Shown piece after piece: positions 33,822 through 46,700 of a stretch of DNA of 64,000 nucleotides. This DNA is from Mimachlamys varia (Eukaryota > Mollusca > Bivalvia > Pectinida > Pectinidae), in contig OX392536.1 in NCBI GenBank assembly GCA_947623455.1, positions 37,577,465-37,641,464 of the forward strand. The letters are read 5' to 3'. Both the position numbers and the translations under genes were made by a program. Numbering within the stretch: the first letter of the stretch is position 1; every line of letters begins with the position of its first letter. The notes beneath the pieces were generated by a model that saw only the letters and a list, made by a program, of their open reading frames with translations, was not told the origin of the DNA and ran no database searches.

Positions 33822-34075
33822 TGTGTGTTTGGGTGGTGCAATGGATAGCACACTTGTTTTCACCAAGGCGGCTGGGGTTCAAATCCCCGTCCGGACGGTA
33901 AAAGGTATGGAATCACCAGCCCGACCTCATTGGTTTCTCTGTGTACTCCGGTTTCCTCTCACAATGAGACCCCCTGGAGCTCTTACATCCGGACCAACAA
34001 GAATGATTAATATATTAAAGTTTGATATCTTCTTTCATACTTGTTGTAAAACAAATAAAGTTTATATACTTATAA
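33822..34075 (+). mobile_element. tRNA-derived SINE with a conserved central domain
   Basis: Head: GGGTGGTGCAATGGATAGCA (A box) and GGTTCAAATCCCC (B box) in a tRNA-like layout. Body: TGTGTACTCCGGTTTCCTCT, which resembles the central domain of the SINE superfamily widespread in molluscs (MetaSINE, from memory). The 3' end is AT-rich, ending near AAACAAATAAAG. The open frame across it is not a gene. Confidence 0.65.
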
Positions 34076-34129
34076 GGATTTCAGGACGACTGTTTAATGT
34101 TTCTTCTGAAAAATACGTTTGACAAAACG

Positions 34130-35480
34130 AAAAAATCACGTTTCTCTCAGTATGAAGATACATCAGCGATTTCATGATTTATGGTGAATTTTGTTTGTCA
34201 TGAATTTATATGGCCATGAGAATTAAGGCCAACTAAACGAAGGCATTGACCGATCTGTTTGGATCTGTTGTTTCACAGTTTATTCTAAATTCGAAATTTT
34301 AGCAAGCAAGGGGCCTAAGGATATATACACCGTTTATATATAAAAATGTATGTGTTTTGGTTTCGTTCACATTGTAATTATTGGCTACTGAAAGGGCACT
34401 GTGATTTTTTAAGGCTATAGAGCGCCAGACTGTTGACATATAGAGATGTCGGGAGAAACTGTTGTTTAGCCTGTCGTTAAGATAAATGGAATAATGTTAA
34501 TGCATTCCGTAACAGTAGATTTAGGTTACACAAAACATATAAATAACTGAATTGGGGTACTCGTGAAGATAGGTATGCCAATTCAAAAATGTGAAAGAGA
34601 ACGCGAGAATGTAAACAAGAACGTCTTATTCATTCATGCTTAAACTTCAAATACTTATTTTGAGCATTCAGATTTTAGCGCTTAACCGAATTTAAGCACA
34701 TTTGCGCAATGATGAATTGGCACACTCTTCATACTTGTAGTAGAAAAAAATGAAAAAAAAAACTAAATTGTCTAATCGCAATTTAGCGGAATGCATGTTT
34801 GCAGTGATAAAAACGCGAAAATAAGATAACCGCCCAACTATGTAATTCGTAGTATGTTCTACACAGATATTAAAATCAACAATAAGGGAATACAGAATTC
34901 GTAAAAACGTAAAACGTAAAAGCGATATGAAAAATTACAAAGAGATGAAGTGTCACCCACTAAATGTATGTTTAAGCAAGTACAGAAAAAGCTTCAGATT
35001 ATGTAAAGACACTATTCAGTTTTACAGGGACCTGAGAATTTGTTTCATTTAATTTTGTACCTAAATTAGGGTGTTTTATTCAGAGCATATGGCCATTGAG
35101 TGTGTGTGTGGAGGGGGGGGGGGGCATTTTTATGGAAAATTAATCTAAATCACCAAAAAGTGTAAAAATGTTCTAAACACTTTAATTTAGGTCCAACACT
35201 AGCTGTAACCAATTCTCAGGTCCCTATGTGAAGTTTACATGTAAGTCGGTGAAGCGTAACGTGTTATCTTTCAGCGCGTTAACCTCTTTTATATACTAGT
35301 ATATTGCTTACAAACGACGGACAGTGATACCGAGACCAATTTGTTACTATCATGTTACCTCTAACGTCGGCAATTACGTTACAATGTGGGATATATCTTC
35401 AAATTCGTACAAACTGTAATTTCGCCAAGTTTAACTTGTTACTTTCATCATTTGAATATTTTTTTTATTGGTAACGGGTT
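34130..35480. other. Intergenic, no recognisable gene
   Basis: AT-rich DNA with a TG/G run at 35100-35124. No conserved ORF or structured RNA seen. Confidence 0.55.
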
Positions 35481-35488
35481 GGTCAAAA

Positions 35489-35595
35489 GTTCTGACTATA
35501 TCTGATCCGATAAGTATTGGTTTGCTGGTGAATCGATATGCAAACAACACCAATATTTAGCGGTCAGACAGTCGGAACCTTTCGGACTACATCTG
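35489..35595. repeat. Hairpin end of foldback repeat B
   Basis: GTTCTGACTATATCTGATCCG...TATTGGT pairs with ACCAATATTTAGCGGTCAGACAGTCGGAAC. It ends in CCTTTCGGACTA, found inverted at 36284 as TAGTCCGAAAGG. Confidence 0.55.
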
Positions 35596-36282
35596 TAGTA
35601 AATAAAATGCCGAATGAAACGTGAGGAGCAGTTTTCTTTTCTTTGACAAATTACACTATACACATTTACGTACAATTTCGACGAATACCCTTCCGTAAAG
35701 TACCCTTGTTACAAGCATAGTTAAACTAGAATTCAAGAAGGAAAATAACGCATGTGAAATAAAAAAAACACATACGATGACTCACCTGCCCCTTCTTATT
35801 GTAAAAACATTTAAACAAAGCAGAGAATACTAAAGTTCAAGGAAATAACATTCAAAATAAAAACAAAACACAAATAAACTAAAGCAATTTATTGACAACA
35901 AATGCAATTAGAATATGACCAGGTATTTATCAACATTGGCAAAGTAAATCTTGTCAAATCCGGGTAATGTCACATATTCATGTGGTGGATCTGGATAGTA
36001 CCATCAGTACAGAAAGACATACTAAAGCACACACAAATCGACACATCGATCTTCATATCACTCAAAGAAATTGCTAATGCGTTTATGACGTCAAACCGTA
36101 CTTCATCAAGCAGCATCCATGAAAACCATGTATTGAAGTTGTTTATGACACTAAACCGTACTTCATTAAGCAGCATCTGTTGAAACCATGTCAATGTCTT
36201 GAAGTTGTTTATGTCTTTGACTTGTCAATCTGCAATAACGGCATTAATCACCAACGTCACGATATTCGTATGTCGGGAAAGG

Positions 36283-36790
36283 GTAGTCCGAAAGGTTCTG
36301 ACTCTATGATCCGCTGAAATATTGGGACGGCTAGCGGCTCGTAGAGTCAGAATTCGTCCTTACTTGAAAACTGGAAAGTTTACCGACCCGTGCACGGGTC
36401 GCTGTTTAAGCTGTGTTTTCTAATATGAAACGTTTTCGATCACATTCAAATTATGTATCAATGGAAAGAACAGATATGTTTCTACTAACTTACATATTTA
36501 ATCAAGCCAACAAGGTTGTAAAGTAACTGTTGCCACCCATTTCTAAAAAAATAATCAGTTTCCTGGCATCTGTTTGAAAATGGCCTAGCGTCGCGAGATC
36601 AAGCGAGAATTTCTTTCTGAACTATCTATTTTGTATCACGTGATGTTAGGCGGCGGCCATTTTCAAACAGATGCCAAAAATCTGGTTATTTTTCAGAAAT
36701 GGGTGGCGACAGTTATTTTACCACCTCGTTGGCTTGATTAAAGGTATAAGTTAGTAGAAAAATATCTTGCAAAGTTTTTGTTACCTGTCC
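36283..36790 (-). repeat. Dispersed foldback repeat B (inverted copy)
   Basis: It contains the reverse complement of most of 23690-24075. It also has an internal palindrome: arms 36473-36588 and 36655-36768 share GGCCATTTTCAAACAGATGC and GAAATGGGTGGC.ACAGTTA in opposite directions around a 65-bp loop. Non-coding. Confidence 0.6.
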
Positions 36791-36985
36791 TTATTAGCTC
36801 TTCAACAAATTCAGCCTCGTATGAAAATAAAAACAAGTTATGATAAGCTAAGAGTAGGGCACAGTTTGTTCCCATGGGAATGCCAACAGTGTGTTTGAAC
36901 ATCTTTCCGCACAACTCAACAAAATATTGTAAACAAGGATTGCAATCGTTCGTACTAGATCTACTTCCGTATATTTCATCTTAGT

Positions 36986-37430
36986 TTATCTTGTGTTTTT
37001 CACTAAGTATGTTCCAATATACATGCAACTCTCTATTAAAGGTATCATATATTTGTAAAGTCGTCGACCTTTCTCGGAAAAGAAAGTTCTCATAATGAGA
37101 GATCGAAGACATTCTTTCAGTTTTATATGAGGTATTGTTATGTACAGGATGGAAAAATAAAATGTTTTAATCAAAAGATCTTTTGAGCTTTTCAAAATCC
37201 ATATCCTGTTACATGTAATTCCATTTCTTGTGTATACAATGTCACAATAAGACTGGATCCCTGATTTAATGGCACTAGAAATGATAGTAAGAAGTTTTGA
37301 TATAAGCTTGGTTGAGCATTTAGCAGAGCGAGCGAAAAAACGTTGCTTAGAAGGATCCACGTGTAGTTTTGGTTTCCAATAAAGCCGAACAGGCCGCATC
37401 CTTCCAAATATACACGCTCCCACAACGACT
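36986..37430 (-). pseudogene. Reverse transcriptase fragment (family R retroelement)
   Basis: The minus-strand frame contains IWILKSSKDLL, FYFSILYITIPHIKLKE and SEKGRRLYKYMIPL. These correspond to an RT segment very common in bivalve and amphioxus genomes (core: FDFSTLYTT.PH.KLK). Catalytic YxDD and flanks are missing. A shared frame with a repeat (37430-37555) explains the longer ORF. Penelope-like or another non-LTR class; I could not decide. Confidence 0.55.
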
Positions 37431-37555
37431 GAATACACCGGGATCACGTAACACACACATAGGCTGCACCTCTTAAATTTAGTAATAGATACAGTATGCC
37501 GAAATAATGAATTAAACTGAATCATACAGCTGTTTTGTACTCCTAGGACTCTTCA
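37430..37555 (-). repeat. Dispersed repeat S (copy 1)
   Basis: It contains CACGTAACACACACATAGGC, AAATTTAGTAATAGATACAG, TATGCCGAAATAATGAATTA and ACAGCTGTTTTGTACTCCTA. Other copies are at 41270-41459, 42970-43175, 56040-56232, 60275-60415 and 60475-60565. Confidence 0.7.
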
Positions 37556-37559
37556 GTGA

Positions 37560-40500
37560 TGCTAAATAACCCTGGCTGTTAATAGGACGTAGAAACAATC
37601 AAACCAAACCAAACCATATATTTCAATTCACATTATAAGATCCAGTCTTTCATAACATTTCTTTCGGTCGAAGGTCTTTTTACGATTACTTACAAGTAAA
37701 CTGTTTTTATTTTACAACAAGTTGAAAGTCTAATCACCTTTCCTCGCAATAACTCTGTAGAAGCCAATCAAGAGGTATTAAGGAAAAACGGCCAATGAAC
37801 TTCACCATCTATAACTAAATATTACAAATAAATATCAGCCAAGCGGTGTTTCATTTTAAATATATATACACATACACTGAGGCATTCCAAAAGTTAAACT
37901 ATCCATGCATATCCATCCTATAATTTTTTAATACACATCACACTGTATGCAACCATATACACAGCAGAGCGGATCTAGTCATACTGAACATCCGTATAAC
38001 ATTACCTAGATCCTGGTTAGCATGACGAAGTGTGCTTAGATATCGTTTGTAATGATGCCAATACTTGAAACAATGAAGAGTTAATATATAATGGAAATCT
38101 GCGAGTAAAAAGCTTATGATGGTTTCTGTTGCAAGCACAGCTTTGTTCAATAACGGAATTGATCCCGTAGAGTACGGCTGCATCCACAATTTTCATATAT
38201 ATATATATGAGTTGACCATCTAAGCCTTACGCTGTAAGTAATATGTCTGACAGCTGGTGTCGTTAATTTAATTTGTTGCAATGACATAATGTGACGATAG
38301 TGAATAAAGATGCATATTCGATGTCTTTTGCATAGATAAGAGAAGTCGAGACAATATTACAATGCATCAGCTGGCACGTGCTGCGTCTACACCGGATACC
38401 GACTGAGGGATAAACGACAGAGACATCCGTCTACGGTGAGCATGCTCCTTATACAGTCCGTGTAGTGTATAAACCAAGTATAAAGTGTATGAACGCATGA
38501 AGTCAACCCACTGATTAAAATTTGTTAACGTAAAATATATTGATCTTATGCCAATTGAAATCGCGCTTTAATCAATATGTTTTGAATTTGAAGTGCCTAT
38601 CTTGAAACTTTGGATGGAGGTGACAAGGTAGTGAATACTATTTTTGCTTTTATTTGAAAAAGTACATGTTATTTTGAGTCAATTTTATTTTCATTTGTTA
38701 GACTTTTCAATTTTAATCTAAATAGCATGTCAATTTTACCGTTGAGCTGCAGCTCTACTCATTTGATGAACGAGTAAAAGAATTGCACTAGTCTTCTTGA
38801 TTCATCTACAAGGTGGCGTTCAGTTAGCTTTCGATGTTGTAATGATGTATTCAATGCTAGATTCCCGGGGGTATCTTCTTATTCCGGGGGGTATCATCTT
38901 ATTCCCGGGGATATAATCTTCACCTGTTCTGGGTTTTATTTGAACGTATATATACATGCTGAACGTATACCTAGTCTTCCGTGTCCGATTGTCATTTACG
39001 CGCCTCATTTTGGGATCGTTTGACACCCTCAACTTAACATACTTCTAGTTGATTTATTAGTTACTTAAACAGAGTGATCACCAACTGCTATTGGCATTGC
39101 TTTCAATTGTATTTGGGTAACGTGGACGGTGATATAGATTATTTAGTCCAACTTCAATAAACAGGATGTCAAATCAATGTGTCTGCTTCTAGTCGCTTAA
39201 AACGACTAAGTATAGTCTAAGTAATGTCCCTGTGGATTAATGGTTCACATTTGTACAGCGTTACCGTCTGCAAGATGATATTTTACGAGTAAAACTTGAA
39301 TAGTATTTTATGCAGCTGTTGTTACACCACTGTCTGACGCTACACTTAAACCAGTATCAAACGTTTACAGTTCTAGTTGTGAACAAAGTGCCCCTCACTA
39401 TCTATAATGAAATCGCGTTCATGTTGCCTTGTTGCATAATGCGAACTAAAAAGAACCGGAAGCATTTACGGAAACTAAACACTCCTAGCGTTAACGACGA
39501 CCGCCATTTTAGCTTATCACTGGAGGGCAGTGAATGTATACTTTAACAGTGTGTATCCTTTATTTGTTAAACAACAGAAATTAATTTCTTTTCGATAGTT
39601 GCATATAAAGGAGGCGAAACTTGTCAAAGCTTTCAAAGGAAATGGAAATAGATTGTGTTTTGTGTAGCGCAGACGATATTATGCTTTGCTTTATGTTAAG
39701 CATGCGCTGATTATGTTGTGGACGTAATGGAGATGTCAAAACGTGATCGACAGGTGGACAGAATTTGAGAAAAATATAAGTCTTTTTTAAATTCCAGATT
39801 AAGAAAAAATCTGATATTTAGCCGATCAATACCACAATAAAGAGAAAGTGTACATCGATAAAACTCGCTGTGCGTTTTCATGAAGTTTTCGTTGGATTCT
39901 CCTCGAAAGATATCTTGTCAATTATACTGATGTAAATATAACCTCAACTCTGTGATTGTGGAGAAATGAGCAGTCATCGGGAAAAGACATTAAACGCCTC
40001 ACTTGTCATAACTCATTTAGATAATATACCTATATAAATTATGTTTGGTATTTTATGACTACAACTTTTAAACACTGTTTTCTGGCAGGTTGCGGCATGA
40101 AAAATTTAAATGGATTTGTTCTATGACTTAAACAATACATAATATATACAGACCTATTATGTCCGTTCGTCACTTTATAGCTCTACGCAGGAATACAAAA
40201 GTATGAAATGTTAATAATAATGGGGTATTTTAAAAGGGTCTCGCACCAGTGAAAACATATATAAAACTGTTAATACTGATATGTTACTAGCATACGTTAT
40301 ATACCTAATCCAAATTGTACAATTTTCAAAGAGGATAAAAATATCTCAAGGAAATGCTTTTCCCATTTCCTCGCTGGGATATTTTGTGATTACCTCGTGC
40401 TTTAGTTTATCCTACAATTGTTTTAATATCAGTAATATGTCATTATGCTTAGTGTGAGAAGTTATGTTTGTACATATCTCTTTGTTTTATTTTAAGTGTA

Positions 40501-41090
40501 TGTTGAATAACTCTAGATATTAACACTGAGACTGTAACAGTGTAGTCACTGGGACACTTAAGTGTACTTAACCTGCTTTTATCATCTATAAATCGCTACA
40601 TCAACTGACATGGATTGAAAGTACTCCATGTTCAAGTATGATGCGACCATGTATAAGGCAATGCATGTTTCAATTATTCTTGCAAAAGCAGTTTTTCCTC
40701 ATCGATAATATAGCATCGATCGCTATCAGATTCAGAGATGAAGCATATTGCATATTATATCTAATGTACTGTTAGTAGTTATCAGTCACATGTATATATC
40801 ATCATCATGTACTATCGCTTACTGTAGATTAACATATTTTGTGCACTCAGATGTTGGCGCATTACATAATTTAAACAGATGAGATGAATTGTCGCACTAA
40901 TGATACTTGCATTATAAAGAACTACCTGTTGTATACAGAAACTGTAATTAGCGCAATCGTAATTTATCGGTATGCTTTCTAGCGCGAAATTGCTAAAATA
41001 CAATTAACGCTGAAGTAGCTATAGTATGTTACACTAATTGAAACAGCTTGAAGTTTGATTTGTGAAAAGATTATTTTACACAAGCAATAA
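37560..41090. other. Intergenic, no recognisable gene
   Basis: No conserved coding segment. A three-copy ~21-bp repeat of TTCCGGGGGGTATCATCTTA lies at 38862-38925. Otherwise AT-rich unique-looking DNA with a few short open frames of no recognisable family. Confidence 0.5.
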
Positions 41091-41094
41091 ATGT

Positions 41095-41459
41095 TTAATG
41101 CGACGTTTCGATGACGAGCACGTTATGTACCTCGTCACCTTCATCAGACAAATGACGAGGGAACTGTTTGTAACAAAGGTGTAAACTGTGTACGAGTTGG
41201 TCGATTTCATCTTCGCTGTTAGGTGTATACACAATAGTAAAGTATTGTACCGATATGACTTCATAAATCAAAGGGGCTTTACGCACCTGATCCCTCTGCT
41301 TCTCCATTAGTTCAAAAATTTTGGATTCCCACCGTTTAGCCCCTAGCATCACTTAAGACCCCCTTCGGGGACGAAACAGCTGTATGATGCAGTTCAATTA
41401 ATTTTTTTCGGCATACTGTATATATTACAAAATTTAAAAGGTGCAGCAAATGTGTGTGT
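41095..41459 (+). repeat. Dispersed repeat S, extended copy, interrupted by mariner
   Basis: It starts with GCGACGTTTCGATGACGAGC and includes CCCTCTGCTTCTCCATTAG, GACGAAACAGCTGTATGATG and GGTGCAGCAAATGTGTGTGT. The repeat continues after the mariner (ACGTCATC at 42812). On the minus strand it is open for 85 codons (KRWESKIFELMEKQRDQVRK), possibly a remnant of coding sequence. Confidence 0.6.
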
Positions 41460-41461
41460 TA

Positions 41462-42810
41462 CGAGGGGTGTTCCAAAAATAATGTCACTTGCATCGGTGC
41501 TCATATAGCGGAAGTGCTTTTGTTCATTTTAATTTGCTCTGCCCTTCAAAATACTCTCCGCCAGCCAGAACACACCTTTTTAGCCGGTCAATCCATTTTT
41601 GGAAGCATTTTTTATACTTTTCAATGGGTACACCCATCAGACACTGATAAACAGCAGATCCAAGGGCATTTCTCGAATTTTATCTCCTTCCAGATAAATG
41701 ATATTTAAGTTTTGGAAAGAGAAAATAGTCGCAGGGGGCCAAGTCTGGCGAATACGGAGGGTGCGGAAGGACGGTAACCTTCTCTGACTCCAAAAAGTCA
41801 GTCACAATACGTGCCTTGTGAGCGGGTGCATTATCATGCAAAAGTCGGACATACTTAAGTCCTGTTTTGGGGCGGCGACTTTTGTAGTAGTTCTTCAACT
41901 TTCTCAGAACAACGTTTTTATAGAACTTGCCTGTGGCCGTTCTGCCTTTTGTCACCGGGATTTGAATAGCTGGACCCTTATTAGTGAAAACAAATAGCAT
42001 AAAAAACCTTCTTTAACGTTCGTATTCGTTTGACAATACTTGGGCGTCTGGCATTTTCAGTGGCCCATATTCGGTTGGCAACCTTCCGCTTTGGTTCAAA
42101 ATAATACACCCATGTCTAATCACCAGTGACTATATTATCAAAAGCCTTTTTACTATATTTTGGGTACATTTTGAGAAGTTTTTTTTGCCATTGTTACACG
42201 CGTCTTCTTTTGCTCATCCGTTAACAAATGGGGTATCCATCTTGCATTTATCTTTCTAACTTTTAGATGTTTCTTCAAAATTGCATGAACTCTTGCTAAC
42301 GACAAGTTTGTCATTCGAGCCAATTGTCTTACGGTGAATCGAGCATCAGTTTGGAGGATATTTCGGTTTTTTTTTGTGTTACCTTTGGTCGTAGTTGTTG
42401 CAGGACGACCTGGGTGAGCAGCATCTTTCAGTTGCTGCTGCCCAGCACTAAATTTACCTACCCACCTACAAACAGTGCTGCGAGACATTTGGCCCTCCCC
42501 ATAAATGCCACACACCTCGCGGTGAATATCTACAGCCTTTATGCCGAGTAATGAGTCTATGACCTACCTTTTATATAGGCCCAAATTTCAAGAACATTTT
42601 CACCTCGTTTTCCTGTGATATTTGTGTCTAGGCTAACGAATAGGCTATGAAACGATGTACACTGTACCGAGGCCAGTGAACGTTTAGGCGAAATATTTAC
42701 CTGTGCCAAGAGCCAGGGATCACTCAATCGACACGAGGTGGTTTTGTGCATAAATTGCACGATTTCCGCGAAATAAAGCACAGATGACATTATTTATGGA
42801 ACACCCCTCG
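41462..42810 (-). mobile_element. Mariner transposon (1,349 bp), inactive
   Basis: Terminal inverted repeats CGAGGGGTGTTCCAAAAATA and CGAGGGGTGTTCCATAAATA are flanked by TA (41460-41461, 42811-42812). The minus strand encodes a mariner transposase in broken pieces. It inserted into a copy of repeat S: the neighbouring copy shows the uninterrupted GTTACGTCATC site. Confidence 0.93.
41540..42540 (-). pseudogene. Mariner transposase, frameshifted and with nonsense codons
   Basis: Piece 1 (about 42153-42540) has the helix-turn-helix region (MSRSTVCRWVGKFSAG, GRPATT). It breaks at an 8-T run (42179-42186). Piece 2 has the catalytic VTGD.TWVYYFEPKRK segment, with TAG (42116-42118) where the family has glutamate. 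Piece 3 (41680-42000) has HDNAPAHKA and PHPPYSPDLAPCDYFLFPKLK, the second and third catalytic aspartates (D34D type). The C-terminus (about 41540-41670) still reads IEKYKKCFQKWIDRLKRC. At least two frameshifts and one or two stops: dead. Confidence 0.9.
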
Positions 42811-42859
42811 TACGTCATCTTTAATGATAGGGGTGGCAGACTCTGCTGCTGGAGCCTCC

Positions 42860-43175
42860 ATAGCCACATTTATCTAATTTAAGTAGTGACACAGTACATA
42901 ATATGCACATCTTCGTTGTACATGCTTTGAAATTACACAGAAATAGTTTAATTTTACTTCTAACTTCATAAATTATAGGGGTTTTACGCACCTGACCATT
43001 CTGCTTCTACATTAGTTTAGAAATTTTTGATCCCACCTTTTGGCCTTTAGCAATACTGAAGAGTCCTAGAAGGCCGAAACAGCTGTATGATGCAGTTTAA
43101 TGCATTTTTCGGCATACTGTATCTATTACTAAATTGTAAAGTTGCAGCATTTGTGTGCGTTACGTCATCTTCCAA
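42860..43175 (+). repeat. Dispersed repeat S (copy 3)
   Basis: Shares ATAATATGCACATCTTC, TTTACGCACCTGACC, CTTCTACATTAGTTTAGAAA, GAAACAGCTGTATGATGCAG and GTGCGTTACGTCATCTTCC with the copies at 41.1 and 56.0 kb. It gives the empty-site sequence for the mariner insertion. Confidence 0.65.
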
Positions 43176-43514
43176 CAAGAAACTCTTTTACAAAAAAAAA
43201 TGAAGTTTGATTTTCCGTGTTTTGACAAATAAAATATTAAGTCTGAAGGTCTCTACAGCGTTAACATCAGGTCTGTAACTTAATGTAAAAATATTTCGTT
43301 GGCCGATCTCTTGGATGTTCTCCTCAAAGATATATATAGTCAACCAACTGTCAATCCCCTAGTTACAAAATACAAAAGAAGCCTCCTAAACAATGAAGCA
43401 TCTATCAATTTTTCATATACAGAAAAACCTAAGTTATCATTTTCTGCATCGTACTATCGTTCATTTCAGCTGTAAACGATTATAATATGTTTCACTATAT
43501 ATATATGTAAAATA

Positions 43515-43665
43515 AGAATACCAAAGCGTCAACAAAAGCATAATCACAACTCATAATCTATTAAACTAGAGGCAACATTTGAACAAAGGAAAGATTTACA
43601 TGGAGACCCTCGTAAAAGTACAAAAGAATAAGACCAGGTGGTCCGGAAGAATTATATATATTTTG
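43515..43665 (-). repeat. Retroelement 3' tail copy (family R)
   Basis: AGAATACCAAAGCGTCAACA, then ATTAAACTAGAGGCAACATT, GAACAAAGGAAAGATTTACA and AAAGTACAAAAGAATAAGACCAGG match the tail at 50020-50170. It stops just after GGTCCGGAAGA. Confidence 0.65.
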
Positions 43666-43799
43666 ATAATTCCTGTCGGACGGATTATTGAAAGATCCCG
43701 CGGCCTCCCAAATACACACATATTCAACATAGGTACACCCAACTGGGAGGCCGTCCTTTATTTACCCTAGCTAGACGTAAAAACAATCAAACGGTTGTT

Positions 43800-46700
43800 G
43801 ATTAATCCGCGCTTACCATTTCAGGGCCAGCTTTATTCATGCAATGTACGATCGTTTATAGATAGGAAAATATATCATGGATCTATGTGGAACATCTGTT
43901 ACAGTATGTGATGTATTTTACAACTGTTATCATCTTTATTAAGTTTTTTCTCTGTAAAAGGTATCATTAAACCGAAGCATGGGCAAATACATTAAAAATG
44001 TTGTTCTGCTCCATTTCTCCTTTATAACTTGTCCTGTATCCTCCTTGAATGGCGCACAATTCGTGATGGATATGTAACGTAAATAATCAAAAAATGGAAA
44101 AATTGATATTTTTTTTTCACTGATGTGAAACCTTTATACACATTCTGTTTTGTGTAAATAACATAACATACATTTTATTCCTGCGAAATGCTATAAAGCG
44201 AAGGACAAACATGATGGGTTTGTATATATTATGTATTTTTGAAGTTATAAAACTACTATTTTTAAAGTAGTCATACCGCCAACTATTAGCAAACTGTGGT
44301 TGCATTGTCTCGCGCGGTGTTTTTGCTTTAAGTATTACTTATGTATTGTATTTCACGAAGAGTCCATTTTATTCTTGGATAGCCCCTCACCATATCATTT
44401 AATATTAGTTCTGTCTATCTCCTGCCTAATGTCGATACGTTCGAGGAACATACCAACGACTGGTAACTGACTAGGACCCTATAATCTATCATTGCAAATC
44501 TGCAAGCACATGTTAATGTGTAAACAGGCGTCCCTTATTATCATGTTAAGCGGTGCATCAGATGGGAGAACGACAGAATAAAAAGGCCATAGTCGAGCCA
44601 ACACCAGATTTCAGGAGATATTTTCTTCATATTTTCTCATATCAACAAAGCATTTTTGTAACACGCCCTGTCTTCGCTGTTCTTTTCAGGCAGATTTAAC
44701 TTAGGTGTGCGTTAATTTTGGTAAGTAGTTTTATTTTGTTCAACGTGTGTTTTTGTGGGTTTTCAACAGCTTATCATGGAAATGGATTATCACGTGCATG
44801 CACTGTCACTAATGTTATGTGGACATTTTAGTTTTGTGCAGATCATGGTAAAAATTCAAAGTAAATGAAATAATTAAGAATAAAGCAATATAAACCGCTA
44901 CAAAAATCACAAAAACAAATTTGATGAGAAATTTGGGGGAAAAAATGCACAAGTTCTAAGTAAAGCAGTTAATTTAAATGTGCATTCTTAATTAGCGTGT
45001 CCAAGAGTATTCAGGAAGAAATTTATCATCCTTGACTGCAACTTTTGTTGGTAAGTGACTTCAGGTTTACATCTTGAAGTATGGAAATGCGTTACAGGGT
45101 TTTCCCTGACGCACAAAAACCTGCCAAAGGACTCACAAAATTGATGAAGTTTTACTTTATATTTTTGTGATGGGAGTCCTAGGACTACTAACTTTATCAA
45201 ATTTGAGAGTCCCTTAGAAAACCCTGGTGTTATTTGTCGGTGCCTGCACATTAAGTTTATTTGTAGTATTTGATAAAATGTATCTAAAAATTAAAAGATT
45301 GAATTTTAATGTTCTTATAATACCACAAGTAAATTTACCTACTATACATGAAGTTAGAAAATAATGGCATTTTCTGGATATGGTGTCTAGTTCTACTGAA
45401 ATGTTGAACATACATTATGGCACGCATATAAAATTATAATGCATTTACTGCTTTGTATTTCAGTTTGTGCAAAACAATCTACATAGCATAGCTAATTTTA
45501 TTCAGAAACTACGGTGGGTTAATGTATATATCTACTATGTATATAAATGTAACATACACTAACAAAAACGTTTAATTGTAAACGGGTTTTAGAATATGCC
45601 ATAAATGCAAACATTTGACGACAAAATGCGTCTTGCAACTCTACACCGAGTAATAAACACCTATTTCTTAACATCCCATGTCAAAATTAAAATCTCATAT
45701 CTACTCGTTACTGAACCTATGCTTTAATTCAGAGAATACGTTATCATTTATCCATAGCAGTAATATTTTCCCCATTAAAACACTAATTACTTTCATTTAG
45801 CCTCATTAATCGGTGTTCGATTTTTATGATAAAAACATTAGTAGTAAATGATCTTAACTAAATGTTATTATAACTTGACATATACCTTATATGGAACCAG
45901 ATCGTTAAGAATTGTGCGAGTATATGAAATATACAGAGGAATATACAGACTCTATGTACAATGATAAATAATGAAATTCAGCTAACTACCAAATATGAAT
46001 AAAATTCTGTCAAGTGTATAAGTCTAGTAATGGAAGATTTTTTTCTCCTCTTTTTTGATTGCTTTTTAATTATAGTGGTGAAAAATAACTAAATAACGAG
46101 AAGGTATGAGAAACATTCATTTTTATGTGCATCCGTTTCCCGTCTAGAAATATGTTGAGTGGAACTCTGTATAATGCGTGACTGATTCTATCATACCTTA
46201 TAAATCTTTAATTTTTTCATATTTTGCCCCTAGTTTAATCGATTTTGTTAACGCCTATTTAAAATCCATCACATTCCTGCTTTGGAGTATGGCTTTTGCA
46301 AACAATTACTCTTCATAATAAAGGTTTATTCAGACATTAAGAAGTTTTTAAATCCTAATGAGTGTAAGATTCTATTTATCGCATAACTCGTATTTATGAG
46401 AAAACACACCAAAATTCATTCTCTATAAGAAAGGCAAATTTCTTCTTTGACGGTACGATTTTCGCTACCAAGACAATCATATGACGTCATAAAGACGTCA
46501 TTTGTTTATGACGCCACAATAGTATTAATACACGTGTTTAATACCATATTTATGACATGGCCGTATGACATGACTGAACGGGTCAGTTATGTGATAAATA
46601 TGTGTTTATGTATGTATATTACAAGATCAAAATTGTGTACTCACCTTTCAGATAGGCGTCCCTTTACCATTACCCCTTCGATTTTATCGATTATACTATG

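Noticed and set aside
33808..34122. 104-codon ORF near 34 kb
   Set aside because: It spans a tRNA-derived SINE; the frame is accidental.
41454..41708. Plus-strand 84-codon ORF at the mariner end
   Set aside because: Antisense of the mariner transposase C-terminus and TIR.
44988..45251. 87-codon minus-strand ORF
   Set aside because: No recognisable domain; part overlaps a dispersed GGAGTCC..GAGTCCC-type repeat also seen near 31.1 kb.
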